Notes: generated by a model from the sequence alone, not told the origin. A stretch of 64,000 nucleotides of DNA from Lysobacter arvi (GCA_031216755.1 JARUHG010000006.1:1-64000); one strand, 5' to 3'. Counted from the first letter of the stretch, positions 47,465-56,567 are shown. Made by a program: numbers and translations.

Positions 47465-48502
47465 TCACCGGAGGTACGACGAATCCGTGTTGCGCACGCG
47501 TTCCAGCTCGCGCTGCTCGAACAGTCGGTTGGCCTTTTCCTCGGTCATCTCGTACTTGGGCGCGACGTACGGAATGAGCAGCCGCAGCCACGATCGGCTG
47601 ATGCGGCGCGATTCCTCCGGACAGCCCTTCGCGCGCGCCTCGGGCAGGTCGCCGTCGGTGACGATGCTCAGGTAGCGCGCCGGATCGCTGCCGTACAGCA
47701 GGCACTGCAGGTTGAAGTAGCGCTGTTCGCCCAGCGCGTGCTGGTCGGCATAGGCGTCGAGGTTGTACTCGCCGGTGCTGCGCGCGAGGAACCAGTTCGA
47801 CGCCATGCGCAGGTTCTCGGTGACCGTGGCGGTGGATTCGTTGAGCCCGGCGAAGCGCAGCATCAGCGTGGTGGCGAGCTGGTCGACGGCGTCTTCCTCG
47901 CGGCCGGTGATCGGGATTTCGAGCAGCGTGATCAGCGCATGGCCCGTCTCGTGCAGCAGGATGAAGCGGAAGTTGGCGTCCAGGTACTGCTGCGCGTAGG
48001 TGTCGGGCAGCTTGTTGTGCGCGGCCAGCTCGCGACCGCGCTGCTCGAGCACCTTCATGGTCTCGTAGCACATCACCACTTCGTTGCGCTCGGGCGAGTA
48101 GAACGCGTTGACCTCGCCGCATTCGGCGGTGACGTAGTTGATCGGGCGCGGCAGCATCAGCATGCCGTCGATGGCCTGCACCTCCGGGATGTGGCGCAGC
48201 ATGTCGGTGTCGTGCGCGAGCTTGTAGTACGGCTCGAGCTCCGCGCTCTTCGGCTTCACGTACTCGTAGCCGAACTCGACGCCGCCGGCCTTGCTCTCGG
48301 CATCGGCGGCCTTGGCGAAGCTCACGGGCTTGAGCGCCGCCAGGTCGTCGGCCAGCGCCTTCTCGGCGGCCTTGCGGCCTTCCTCGCGCGCGGCCGCGAG
48401 CGCGGCGGCCTGGCGCTTGCCGGCGATCAGCGAATAGCCGAAGGCGCCGCTCACCACGCCCAGTGCCAGCGACAGCAAAACGATCAGCAGTCTCGTCGAC
48501 AT
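47465..48502 (-). CDS. DUF4344-type putative metallopeptidase
   Basis: 345 residues from the ATG at 48502, with GGGGAAG upstream. One N-terminal membrane helix or signal anchor (LLIVLLSLALGVVSGAFGYS), then an Ala/Lys-rich coiled coil (about 30-70). The catalytic-looking region has NYVTAECGEVNAFYSPERN and the zinc motif HETGHAL (His184, Glu185, His188), with EEDAVDQLATT as a possible third ligand. DUF4344 proteins are assumed to be periplasmic zinc peptidases; no substrate is known. Paired Cys (CGE, MCY, QCL, GCP) suggest disulfides. Confidence 0.83.
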   Translation of the reverse strand: MSTRLLIVLLSLALGVVSGAFGYSLIAGKRQAAALAAAREEGRKAAEKALADDLAALKPVSFAKAADAESKAGGVEFGYEYVKPKSAELEPYYKLAHDTDMLRHIPEVQAIDGMLMLPRPINYVTAECGEVNAFYSPERNEVVMCYETMKVLEQRGRELAAHNKLPDTYAQQYLDANFRFILLHETGHALITLLEIPITGREEDAVDQLATTLMLRFAGLNESTATVTENLRMASNWFLARSTGEYNLDAYADQHALGEQRYFNLQCLLYGSDPARYLSIVTDGDLPEARAKGCPEESRRISRSWLRLLIPYVAPKYEMTEEKANRLFEQRELERVRNTDSSYLR

Positions 48503-48644
48503 GCGCTTCCCCGTGCGCTCCATCCCAGGCGGCGCGCCGATTCCGAGCGGAATGCGTTGACGCGCCGTGAGCCGAATCCTAGCGGCTGGCGCGTGATGGC
48601 GGAACCGCGGCGGCCTTCACGCCGCTGCGGGCGCTCCCGAGGCC

Positions 48645-49613
48645 TCAGGCGGCGTGGCCTTCCGCCGCGGCCGGCTCGGGGCGGATGCGCACCGCCCACA
48701 GCACGCCGGCGATCAGCAGCGCGATGCCCGCCATCGTCAGCGGCGCCGGCATGCGACCGCGCAGGATGAACGCGTAGGCGAGCGCGGCCAGCGTCTCGAA
48801 CACGATCAGCTGCCCCGCGAGGGCGGTCGGCAGGCGCTGGCTGGCGGCGTTCCAGCACAGCGTGCCGATCCAGGAGGCGAACAGGCCGATGCACGCCATC
48901 AGGCCGATGAAGAACCACGGACGCGGCCCGAACGGCATCGCGAAGTCGCTTCCCGACAGGGTCATGCCGCCCCACAGCAACGCATACCCGGCCAGCGCCA
49001 GCGGCAGCGTCGCCACGCCCTGCGCGGTGGCCCACGTGCGCGGATGGCGGTCCGGGTGCGCGCGCAGCCAGTCGGCGTTGCGCAGCGGATACCAGGTCCA
49101 GCACGCGACGGCGACGATCGCCAGCAGCGCGCCCTGCAGGTAGCGCGCGGGATCGGCGTCGGGCTGCGCGCGCAGGGCGTCGAGCTCGACCCGGTTCACG
49201 CACGCGATGCCGAGCGCGATCAGCAGCAGCGACGGCGCAAGCCGTCGCCACGGCAGCCGACCGTCGCGCCGATGGTCGCGCAGGTTCGCGCTGATGGCGA
49301 TCACCACCGGCAACGTGCCGATGATCATCGTCGGCAATGGCGCCCCGGCGCGCTGGATCGCACCGGCCAGGCACACGTAATAGAGCAGGTTGCCGATCGC
49401 CGCGAGCTTCAGCGCGTCCGCCCAGTCGGCACGCGAGAGCCGCCGCAGCGCGCCGCGGTCCATCCATGCCAGCGGCAGCGCGATCAGGCCGAAGGCGAGA
49501 TAGCGACCCACCGACTGCAACGCGGCCGGGTAGTCCGGCAGCAACAACGGCGCGACGAACACCAGGCCCCAGAGGAGGCCGGCGGCGAGGGCGTAGAGGG
49601 TTCCGGCGAGCAT
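48645..49613 (-). CDS. DMT-superfamily transporter (EamA family)
   Basis: 322 residues from the ATG at 49613. Ten hydrophobic segments in two EamA halves are expected, starting MLAGTLYALAAGLLWGLVFV and later ALLAIVAVACWTWYPL, ASWIGTLCWNAASQRLPTAL and MAGIALLIAGVLWAVRI. It is probably a metabolite or amino-acid exporter in the inner membrane; the substrate is not predictable. The frame extends upstream to 49733 but runs into the hairpin repeat. It sits alone beside an AraC-type regulator gene. Confidence 0.87.
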   Translation of the reverse strand: MLAGTLYALAAGLLWGLVFVAPLLLPDYPAALQSVGRYLAFGLIALPLAWMDRGALRRLSRADWADALKLAAIGNLLYYVCLAGAIQRAGAPLPTMIIGTLPVVIAISANLRDHRRDGRLPWRRLAPSLLLIALGIACVNRVELDALRAQPDADPARYLQGALLAIVAVACWTWYPLRNADWLRAHPDRHPRTWATAQGVATLPLALAGYALLWGGMTLSGSDFAMPFGPRPWFFIGLMACIGLFASWIGTLCWNAASQRLPTALAGQLIVFETLAALAYAFILRGRMPAPLTMAGIALLIAGVLWAVRIRPEPAAAEGHAA

Positions 49614-49669
49614 GCGGACAGCGTGGCGCGTTCGAGCCGCTACGTCTTGAACGAGATTGCGCTTCTCCT

Positions 49670-49819
49670 CCTTCTCCCGACGGGAGAAGGTGCCCGCAAG
49701 GGCGGATGAGGGGCAACGGAGCGGGACCGGCACAACCCAGCAGTGCAGTGAGGCACCACTGGTTCGATGTTGATGCTCCGTTACCCCTCACCCCACCCCC
49801 TCTCCCGAGGCGAGAGGGG
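49670..49819. repeat. Composite intergenic element with two CTCTCCC/CTTCTCCC hairpins
   Basis: The first hairpin is CCTTCTCCCG/CGGGAGAAGG (49670-49690). The second is CCCCTCTC (49797-49804) with GAGAGGGG (49812-49819). Between them TGAGGGGCAACGGAGC (49707-49722) and GCTCCGTTACCCCTCA (49775-49790) are inverted copies at 15 of 16 bases. Together they can form a nested structure of about 150 bp. Copies 4 and 5 of the hairpin family. Confidence 0.75.
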
Positions 49820-49840
49820 CTCAAAAGCGGGGAGAGGGCA

Positions 49841-50665
49841 TCACGACCGCACCTGCCGCTGGTACCGCGCCGGCGTCACCCCGTAGCGTTGCGCGAACGC
49901 CCGCGTCAGATGCGCCTGATCGCTCAGGCCGACCTCCGCCGCGACCTGCGCCGGCGCGATGCCCTCGGCGAGCCGGCGCTTGGCCTCGAACAACCGCAAC
50001 GCCATCAGCATCTGCTGCGGCGTGGCGTCGTACTGCGTGCGGAAGGCGCGCAGGAAATGGAACGGGCTCAGGTCCGCGACGGCGGCGAGTTCGTCCAGCG
50101 TGAGCCGCCGCGCGAGGTGGTCGCGCAGGTACTCGATCACCCGCCCGAACCGCGGCGCGGCCTCGCGCCCGGCCGGCCGCGCGGCGCGCGACTGGTCGGA
50201 GAACGCGTCGAGCAGGTCGAGCAGCAGGCCGTCGAAGGCCAGCGGTTCGGTCGTACGCCACAGTGCCTCGAGCAGCGCCGTGACGCGCCGTGCACGCGCC
50301 GGGTCGTGCTCCACCGCGTCGCGGAACCACAGCCCGCGCTGTCCCGTCACCGCTTCGACGACGTCCGCATCGAGGTACGCCATGCGATAACGCCAGCCGC
50401 CGTCGGTCTCGGCGCGACCGGTGTGCAGCACGTCGGGGTTCATCATCACGCGCGAGTCCTGCGGCGCCAGGTGGTCGCTGCCGCGGTAGCGGAAGCGCTC
50501 CACGCCGGTTTCGATCGCCCCCAGGCCATAGGCTTCGTGCGTATGCGGCTCGAACGCGTGCCGCACGATGTGCGCGCGATACAGCTCGATGCCCGCACGA
50601 TGCGCCGGGCGGCGGAACTGCGCCCGGTCCAGCGGATGATCGAAATGTTCCGGCACGCCCTGCAT
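49841..50665 (-). CDS. AraC-family transcriptional regulator
   Basis: 274 residues from the ATG at 50665. An N-terminal AraC cupin-like sensing domain (about 20-165: HIVRHAFEPHTHEAYGLGAIE) is followed by the two helix-turn-helix units (about 180-270) with LTLDELAAVADLSPFHFLRA and AQVAAEVGLSDQAHLTRAFA. The ligand and targets are unknown; the nearby DMT transporter gene downstream in the same direction is a plausible target, since AraC regulators often control an adjacent EamA exporter. Confidence 0.88.
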   Translation of the reverse strand: MQGVPEHFDHPLDRAQFRRPAHRAGIELYRAHIVRHAFEPHTHEAYGLGAIETGVERFRYRGSDHLAPQDSRVMMNPDVLHTGRAETDGGWRYRMAYLDADVVEAVTGQRGLWFRDAVEHDPARARRVTALLEALWRTTEPLAFDGLLLDLLDAFSDQSRAARPAGREAAPRFGRVIEYLRDHLARRLTLDELAAVADLSPFHFLRAFRTQYDATPQQMLMALRLFEAKRRLAEGIAPAQVAAEVGLSDQAHLTRAFAQRYGVTPARYQRQVRS

Positions 50666-50688
50666 GCGGCCGATGATGCCACGGCGCT

Positions 50689-51579
50689 TCAGGCGCGGCG
50701 TTTGGCCGGCGGCAGCAGCGCGTTGGCGGCGCGGCGCAGCTTCAGCGACAGCGCATGGAAGCCGGCACCGGTGGGGTGCATCTCGTCGAACCAGGCATCG
50801 GCCTGCCGCAGCGTTCCGCGCAGGTCGACGAAGGTGAACACGCCGGCGAATTCGGCGCGCGCGGCGAGCGGCACCAGCACCTGGTCGTGGAAGCCGTCGA
50901 TCAGCAGCGCCGCGAAGCGCTTCTGCTGCGGGACTTGCGGCAGGACGTGCGCCACATGCGGCGCGATCCACGGCCCGATGTTGTCGCGCAGCAGCGCCGC
51001 CGCGCCGAGGTTGGCGACCGTCAGACGGGCCGGCTCGCCCATGCGCTGCGGATAATCGTAGGTGTGCGCGAGGATGGGCGTGTCCGGTCGCGTGCGTTTG
51101 AACGCGCGAAGGAAGCGCTGGTACGCGCCGCGCACTTCCTCGAACCGTCGCGATCGCTCCACGCGCGCGAACGCCTGCTCAGGCGTCATCGGCGATTGCC
51201 CGGCGAACAGGCCCTGCAGGAAGTCCGCGACGAAATCGTTGCCGCCGGCGCTGATCAGCACCGCGTCGAACGCGAAGCCTTCGTACCAGTCGACGAGATC
51301 GGCGATGCGCCGCTCGGAGAAGATGTCGATCGCCCGATCGCCGCTCTTCTCGGTGCGGAAGAACAGCCCGCCCGCACCGAACTGCGGCACGCCGCGCTCC
51401 TCGTCTTCCGGCGTGGGGAAGACGAGCCAGTCGAGCAGGTTCATCGCCAGCGGCGTGGAGAACCACGAATCGCCTTCGCAGAAGAACACCGGCGTGCGCA
51501 CAGCCAGCTCCGGCTCGCGCTGCAGCGCGCGGTAGATGCGGCGGAACTCGCCGCGCTGGGTGGTGATCGTCGAGGGCAT
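50689..51579 (-). CDS. SGNH/GDSL-type hydrolase-like protein
   Basis: 296 residues. SGNH blocks are visible: block I CEGDSWF (Ser38), block III SAGGNDF and block V DEMHPTGAGF (Asp/His pair). These give the Ser-His-Asp triad of GDSL-type esterases. No signal peptide is present, so a cytoplasmic location is likely, unlike many secreted GDSL lipases. The specific substrate is unknown. The ATG at 51579 lies 24 bp after and antisense to nothing else; the PepSY gene ends 71 bp upstream. Confidence 0.8.
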   Translation of the reverse strand: MPSTITTQRGEFRRIYRALQREPELAVRTPVFFCEGDSWFSTPLAMNLLDWLVFPTPEDEERGVPQFGAGGLFFRTEKSGDRAIDIFSERRIADLVDWYEGFAFDAVLISAGGNDFVADFLQGLFAGQSPMTPEQAFARVERSRRFEEVRGAYQRFLRAFKRTRPDTPILAHTYDYPQRMGEPARLTVANLGAAALLRDNIGPWIAPHVAHVLPQVPQQKRFAALLIDGFHDQVLVPLAARAEFAGVFTFVDLRGTLRQADAWFDEMHPTGAGFHALSLKLRRAANALLPPAKRRA

Positions 51580-51649
51580 CGCAGGGCCTTCCTGGTCGCG
51601 GCGTCCTTATGACAGAACGCCGCGAACGCCCCGTGACGGCCGCGATCGC

Positions 51650-53257
51650 TTACGGCTGCGGTGCTTCCACGCGTGCGGCAACCGGCATGGGCGCGATCGC
51701 CCATACGCTGTTCGCCTCGCCGGTGCGCATGCGATGCGCGGTCACGCGCGCGAGCCACCCGAAGCCGACCGCCATCGCGATCGCGCCCGCGTCGATCGCG
51801 AACAACGCCCACCGCCCAGCCGCCGCGCTGGTCCACCACCACGCGCCGGTGGCGATGCCGTGCGCGAACGGAATCAGCGCGGTCGCGATCGCGGCGGCCC
51901 ACAGCAGTTCGTGCGCGGCGCGGATCGGTGGACGCAGCGCGGCCCAGAGCGCGCACAGGGCCCAGGCGATGAAGCAGGCGGCGCTCACGCCGAAGCCCAG
52001 GTCGATGCCCGACAGCGCCGGCAGTTGCAGCAGCTGCGTCGCGACGAACGCCACCGAGATCGCCACGCACACGCCGATGCACACGCCGACGGTCGCGCGC
52101 GCCATCCACAGCGGTGCGCGGCCCTGCTCGGCCTGGCGACGCTTGCGGCGCGATTCCATCCACAGCAGGTTGCCGGAATAGAACAGGAACGCGCCGCCCA
52201 GACCCAGCAGGAAGTACAACCACTGCACCCAGGCGTTGCCGTACTCGCCGAAATGCAGCGCGTACGCGGAAGCGAGCGTCGCGTGGTTCGCGTCGCGCTC
52301 GCCCGGCAGTTGCGTGGCGAGCTTGGCGCCGGTGTTCGCGTTCATCGCGACCGAGCCCAGCGGACCGAGCGCGCCTGCGGATTCGCCGGTGACTTCCACC
52401 GTCGCGTTCGCGTCGCCGGCGTTGGCCAGCTTGAGGTAGGCCGGTTCGAAGTCGGCGAGGCCCTGCTCGCGCGCAATGGCGATGCTGCGCTCGTGCCACA
52501 TCGCGAGCGATCCGATCTTCTGCTCGCGGCCGGCGGGTGCGACCACCGGCGCGGTGTCCATCGCCGGACCGAGCGCGCCCATCAGCTGGTTGCGATAGAT
52601 CAGCGGGTCGAGCGCGAGCATCACGATCATCACCAGGCACAGCATCGCACCGGTGACGGCGAACATGATGTGCATCGGCAGGCTGAGCACGCCGATGACG
52701 TTGTGCGCGTCCTGCCACATGCGCTTGAGGTTGCGACCCGGGCGCAGCGCGAAGAGGTCCTCGACGAGCCTGGGCAGGTGGATCACGACGCCCGAGATCA
52801 GCGCCAGCCCGTACAGCAGGCTGACGATGCCCATCAGGTACGTGCCGGCCACCGGAATGCCGAGCGAGTAATGCAGCGCGTTGACGAGTTCGGTCAGCGC
52901 GCCGCCGGGCATTTCGTCCAGCCCTTCAGGGTGTTCGGTCGTCGCATAACGCCACGCACCCGACGGCTCCTGCCAGTACGTCGCGGCAATGGGGTATTCC
53001 TCGCCCGGGAACACCATGCCCACGTGCGTGCGTGCCGCCGGGTGCCGCGCCAGCGTTTCGTCGAGCAGATGCTGCGCGTCGTCCAGCGTCTGCGCCGTGG
53101 CGTGGATGCCGTGCGGCGACTGCCACGCCTGCACGTCGTGGTGGAAGAGGGTGATCGCGCCGGCGTAGAACGCGACGAACAACGCGAAGCCGGCGACGAG
53201 GCCGACCCAGGTGTGCAATGCGGTGAACGTGCGCAGCGTGCGGGAGGAGATCTTCAT
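51650..53257 (-). CDS. PepSY-associated transmembrane protein (PiuB-like)
   Basis: 535 residues. First membrane helix LHTWVGLVAGFALFVAFYAG with the conserved HTWVGL, then PepSY segments (about 55-130 and 250-310), further helices (MGIVSLLYGLALISGVVIHL and IMFAVTGAMLCLVMIVMLAL) and several C-terminal helices. The family is linked with siderophore uptake and reduction of ferric siderophores at the inner membrane. It is the last gene of an operon starting with the TonB-dependent receptor, which fits an iron-reductase role (inference). Bacterioferritin-type His ligands for heme are possible but not proven. Confidence 0.9.
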   Translation of the reverse strand: MKISSRTLRTFTALHTWVGLVAGFALFVAFYAGAITLFHHDVQAWQSPHGIHATAQTLDDAQHLLDETLARHPAARTHVGMVFPGEEYPIAATYWQEPSGAWRYATTEHPEGLDEMPGGALTELVNALHYSLGIPVAGTYLMGIVSLLYGLALISGVVIHLPRLVEDLFALRPGRNLKRMWQDAHNVIGVLSLPMHIMFAVTGAMLCLVMIVMLALDPLIYRNQLMGALGPAMDTAPVVAPAGREQKIGSLAMWHERSIAIAREQGLADFEPAYLKLANAGDANATVEVTGESAGALGPLGSVAMNANTGAKLATQLPGERDANHATLASAYALHFGEYGNAWVQWLYFLLGLGGAFLFYSGNLLWMESRRKRRQAEQGRAPLWMARATVGVCIGVCVAISVAFVATQLLQLPALSGIDLGFGVSAACFIAWALCALWAALRPPIRAAHELLWAAAIATALIPFAHGIATGAWWWTSAAAGRWALFAIDAGAIAMAVGFGWLARVTAHRMRTGEANSVWAIAPMPVAARVEAPQP

Positions 53258-53264
53258 GGCGCCC

Positions 53265-53528
53265 TCACTGGATCCACCGCAGCCACTGCAGCAGCCACAG
53301 TGCGCCGAGCGAAGCGGCGGCCAGTGCGCTGAGCCACGCCCACGCGCGCCTGCCGCTGGCGAACTGGAAACTCGCGCCCATCACGGCGATCCACACGATG
53401 AAGAACGTGATGATCCCGGCGACGATCGTCCCCTGCCACGGCCCCGGCAGCGCCCACGTGAGCAGGCCGACGAGTCCGGCCGACAGCAGGAAACCGGGCA
53501 CGATGCCGGCGAAAGCGCGCGTCCACAT
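53265..53528 (-). CDS. Small membrane protein (DUF3649-like), siderophore operon
   Basis: 87 residues from the ATG at 53528. Three hydrophobic segments: VPGFLLSAGLVGLLTWAL, GTIVAGIITFFIVWIAVMGA and AWLSALAAASLGALWLLQWL. It overlaps the upstream gene end by one base (start codon within TCA/CAT) and ends 7 bp before the PepSY gene start, so it is in the same operon. It resembles DUF3649 proteins found beside PepSY iron-uptake genes. Role unknown; likely an inner-membrane accessory protein. Confidence 0.75.
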   Translation of the reverse strand: MWTRAFAGIVPGFLLSAGLVGLLTWALPGPWQGTIVAGIITFFIVWIAVMGASFQFASGRRAWAWLSALAAASLGALWLLQWLRWIQ

Positions 53529-53830
53529 CAGCGTGCCGCTCCATTGTCCTGTTCGAGTCGCGGGTTCGGCGCGCTGCGCCATGCGAGGTACGGCAATGCC
53601 ATCAACCCGAGCATCCACGTTCCCAGCATGGCGCACAGGCCGGCGCCGACTCCCAGTTCGGCGATGAACAGCCACAACGACACGAGCGCGAAGACGAAGC
53701 CGGCAAGCGTTCCGCGCGCCGCGTGGCGACGCCACGACGGCCACCGGCAATGGCTCGATGCGGCGTACAGCGACGCCGCCGATAGCAGCGACGTCGCGAT
53801 GGCAGCGGTCGTGGCGACGAGCGGATCCAC
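53528..53830 (-). CDS. Small membrane protein (DUF3325-like), siderophore operon
   Basis: 100 residues, starting at 53830, ten bases after the receptor stop. Membrane segments: LVATTAAIATSLLSAASLYA, TLAGFVFALVSLWLFIAELG and AGLCAMLGTWMLGLMALPYL. Resembles DUF3325 members that accompany PepSY-type reductases. Overlaps the next gene by one base, a sign of coupled translation. No catalytic residue is visible. Confidence 0.75.
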   Translation of the reverse strand: MDPLVATTAAIATSLLSAASLYAASSHCRWPSWRRHAARGTLAGFVFALVSLWLFIAELGVGAGLCAMLGTWMLGLMALPYLAWRSAPNPRLEQDNGAAR

Positions 53831-53839
53831 GGCGTCAGG

Positions 53840-55984
53840 TCACCACTGGTAGCGCGCGGTGGCGGTCACCGTGCGCGGATAGCCGTAGTAGCACCAGGTC
53901 GCGCTGTTGCAGGTCGCGACGTAGTCCTTGTCGCCGACGTTCTGCGCGTTGAGCTGCAGACGCCACGCGCCGATGTCGTAATGCACCGACGCATCGAACA
54001 GCGTGTACGAGGGCGTTTCCCACGCGTTGTACGCATCGCCGTAGTGCTCGCCGGTGTAACGCACGCCGGCCCCGAACCCCAGGCCCGAGAGCGCGCCACC
54101 GGTGATCGTGTAATCGGCGCCGAGCGAGGCCACGTGCCTGGGCTGCAGCGGGATTTCCTTGCCCAGCGACAGCGGGTCGGTCGACTTCGTCACTTCCGAG
54201 TCGGTGTAGGTGTAGGCGCCGTACACGCCCAGGCCATTGCCGATGTTCCATCGGCCTTCGAGCTCGACCCCGCGCACCTTCGTTTCGCCCTGCTGGATCG
54301 AGTACAGCGTGTGGTTCGGATCGACGACCAGCGTGTTCTCCTGCACCAGTTCGTACGCGGCGAGCGTCGCGAGGATGCGGTTGCTCGCCGGCTGGTACTT
54401 GACGCCGATTTCCGTCTGCTCGCCGGTGGTCGGCACGAACGCGGTTCCGAAGAAATCCGTGCCCACCGTGGGCTGGAACGACTGCGACCACCCGATGTAC
54501 GGCGCCAGGCCGTTGTCGAAGAGGTAGTTCACGCCCACGCGCCCGGAGAACTTGTCGTCGCTCTGGTGCGACTGCGCGCCGCCGATGACTTCATGCGTGT
54601 CGGTGCCGACCCAGTCCTGGCGCGCGCCGAGCGTCACGACCCAGCGGTCGATCTTCATCTGCTCCTGCGCGTACAGGCCGAACTGCGACTGCGTCTGGCG
54701 CGTGCGCGTGGCGAACTCCGGCTCCACGATCGGCGAGCCGTACACGGGCGCGAACAGGTCCAGCGTGGGCGCGCCGAACACGAACGCCGACGCGTAGTCG
54801 TTGCGCGCGCGGCGGAAATCCAGCCCGGTGAGCAGCGTGTGCTCGACCGCGCCGGTGGTGAAGTCGAACTGCAGCTGGTTGTCGACGCCGAAGGTCTTGC
54901 TCTCCTCCTCGGTGTTCCACAGGTAGCGCACCAGCGTGCGGTAATCGACCGGCTGGAAGGTGACCGGGTCGGTGAGCCAGCCGAACGCGCCGACGGACGT
55001 GCCCGGATCGATCTTCGTCACGCCGTAGCGCAGGTTCTGGCGGAACGTCGTGCTGTCGTCGAAGCGATGCACGTACTCCCAGCCCAGCGACGTCATCGTC
55101 TTGTCGTAACGGTTGAAGCCCGGCTCGCCGGTGAAGCGGTTGCGCGCGATGCGGCCGTTCGGGTTCGGCAGCAGCGTGCCCTCGGCGGGCAGGAAGCCCG
55201 CACCGGCGACCGTGTCGTTCTTCTGCCAGCGCGCCAGCAGCGTGAGCGAGTTGGCCTCGTCCGGCTTCCACGTCAGCGCGGGCGCGATGAAATAGCGGTC
55301 GTCGTGGACGAAATCGACCTCGTCGTCGCTCTGGCGCGCCAACGCAGTCAGGCGATACGTCCACACGCCGTCGTCGGTGAGCCGGCCACCGAAGTCGCCC
55401 GCAAGCTGGAACAGGTCGTACGTGCCGACCTGCACTTCGACCTCGCGCAGCGCGGCGTCGGTGGGGCGCTTGCTCACGTAATTGACCATGCCGCCGGGCG
55501 GCATCGCGCCGTAGGCGACCGACGCCGGGCCCTTGAGCACTTCCACGCGCTCCAGGCCGTACGGCTCGATGCGCGTGATGCCGGTGCCGCTGCCTTCGGC
55601 GAGCGCCAGGCCGTCGAGGTAGCGCGCCGGGGTGAAGCCACGCAGCAGCAGCCAGTCCGAACGCGGATCGCCGCCGTATCCGCCGCCCTGCGCGCCCGCG
55701 GTGAACCACACGGCTTCCTCGATGCCGTGGATCGCGCGGTCCTTCATCTGCTGGTCGGTGACCACGGAGATCGACTGCGGGATCTCGCGGATCGGCGTGT
55801 CGGTCTTGGTCGCGGTACCGCTGGTGCGGGCGATCGGCGCGCGCACCTCGATGGAATCCAGGTCGGTGGCGCTCGTGCCCTGCTGGGCGAACGCCGGCAG
55901 GGCCGCACCGGCGAGCAGCGCGACGGCGAGGGCGCGACGGATCGAAGCCGGCAAGGGGCGGAAGGCGGAACGGTGGGAGCGCAT
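53840..55984 (-). CDS. TonB-dependent siderophore receptor
   Basis: 714 residues from the ATG at 55984, with AAGG 6 bases upstream. Signal peptide (RALAVALLAGAALPAFAQQ), then a TonB box-like DLDSIEVRAP. The plug domain has TPIREIPQSISVVTDQQMKD, SDWLLLRGFTPARYLDGLAL and RVEVLKGPASVAYGAMPPGG, typical of FhuA/FpvA-type ferric-siderophore receptors. The beta-barrel ends in TATARYQW with terminal aromatic residue. It imports ferric siderophores across the outer membrane. Operon with two small membrane proteins and PepSY. A candidate Fur box lies 58 bp upstream. Confidence 0.95.
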   Translation of the reverse strand: MRSHRSAFRPLPASIRRALAVALLAGAALPAFAQQGTSATDLDSIEVRAPIARTSGTATKTDTPIREIPQSISVVTDQQMKDRAIHGIEEAVWFTAGAQGGGYGGDPRSDWLLLRGFTPARYLDGLALAEGSGTGITRIEPYGLERVEVLKGPASVAYGAMPPGGMVNYVSKRPTDAALREVEVQVGTYDLFQLAGDFGGRLTDDGVWTYRLTALARQSDDEVDFVHDDRYFIAPALTWKPDEANSLTLLARWQKNDTVAGAGFLPAEGTLLPNPNGRIARNRFTGEPGFNRYDKTMTSLGWEYVHRFDDSTTFRQNLRYGVTKIDPGTSVGAFGWLTDPVTFQPVDYRTLVRYLWNTEEESKTFGVDNQLQFDFTTGAVEHTLLTGLDFRRARNDYASAFVFGAPTLDLFAPVYGSPIVEPEFATRTRQTQSQFGLYAQEQMKIDRWVVTLGARQDWVGTDTHEVIGGAQSHQSDDKFSGRVGVNYLFDNGLAPYIGWSQSFQPTVGTDFFGTAFVPTTGEQTEIGVKYQPASNRILATLAAYELVQENTLVVDPNHTLYSIQQGETKVRGVELEGRWNIGNGLGVYGAYTYTDSEVTKSTDPLSLGKEIPLQPRHVASLGADYTITGGALSGLGFGAGVRYTGEHYGDAYNAWETPSYTLFDASVHYDIGAWRLQLNAQNVGDKDYVATCNSATWCYYGYPRTVTATARYQW

Positions 55985-56041
55985 CGGGAACCTTGTTGGC
56001 GGGCGCCGGAGGCGGGCGGCCTCGCGTCGACCCGGTCGCGG

Positions 56042-56060
56042 ACAAATGAGAATCGTTCGC
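56042..56060 (-). promoter_or_regulatory. Candidate Fur box upstream of the siderophore receptor
   Basis: ACAAATGAGAATCGTTCGC matches the 19-bp Fur consensus GATAATGATAATCATTATC at 12 positions, including the central ATGA-AATC-TT core. It lies 58 bp before the receptor start codon in an otherwise GC-rich spacer. Iron repression of the operon is inferred. Confidence 0.55.
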
Positions 56061-56231
56061 GATTGTAGGCGGTTCACCCGATGCGAACAATCGCGCCGGT
56101 TTCCCTGCGGCTCTGGCGCGGCGTTCCGGTAAACGAAGAAAGGCGCCGCGGTGGGGGACGCGGCGCCTTGAGGAGAAGCTGGGTTTGTTGCGGTTGAACG
56201 GCGCTTGCGCGGCCCGCGAACCGAGGGCGGC

Positions 56232-56441
56232 TCAGCCGCAGCCGCACATCGCAAGTTCGTCGAACGTAGCCGGCTCGGCGGCCTCGTCCGTGCGCCGCGC
56301 CCGGCCGTGGCCGAGCGGCGCGAACACGCGCGCGGAGGCGATGCGATTACCGTAGCCGGCGTAGGACTCGCCGGCGTCATCGAAGGTATGAAAGGCGGCC
56401 TGCTGGGCCTGCGGGAAGAACAGATTGGTGAAGACGTTCAT
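56232..56441 (-). CDS. Small hypothetical protein divergent from LysR gene
   Basis: 69 residues. N-terminus MNVFTNLFFPQAQQAAFHTF, then a Gly/Tyr/Ala-rich middle and a C-terminus with DELAMCGCG, a Cys pair that could bind a metal or form a thiol site. No signal peptide or family is recognised. GGGAG lies 7 bases before the ATG, a good ribosome site. The divergent LysR gene and the palindrome between them suggest that LysR controls it. Confidence 0.62.
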   Translation of the reverse strand: MNVFTNLFFPQAQQAAFHTFDDAGESYAGYGNRIASARVFAPLGHGRARRTDEAAEPATFDELAMCGCG

Positions 56442-56550
56442 GGCGTGCTCCCGGTGTGCGTCGGCCTGCGTGGCGTGGACAACTTCCTTGAGTGCGTCGC
56501 AAGATACGCCCGCGCCGGAGCCCGAAAAAGCGACGGTTGCGCAAGCCAGG

Positions 56551-56567
56551 CTTGAATCCGTTTCAAG
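56551..56567. promoter_or_regulatory. LysR-type T-N11-A palindrome
   Basis: CTTGAATCCGTTTCAAG: perfect 6-bp arms CTTGAA/TTCAAG around five bases, containing T-N11-A. It lies 28 bp before the LysR start and 110 bp before the divergent small gene, the usual place for a LysR regulator binding site. Confidence 0.6.

Noticed and set aside
53981-56068. Plus-strand frame of about 700 codons opposite the TonB-dependent receptor
   Set aside because: Shadow frame; the receptor on the other strand has a signal peptide, plug motifs and barrel end.
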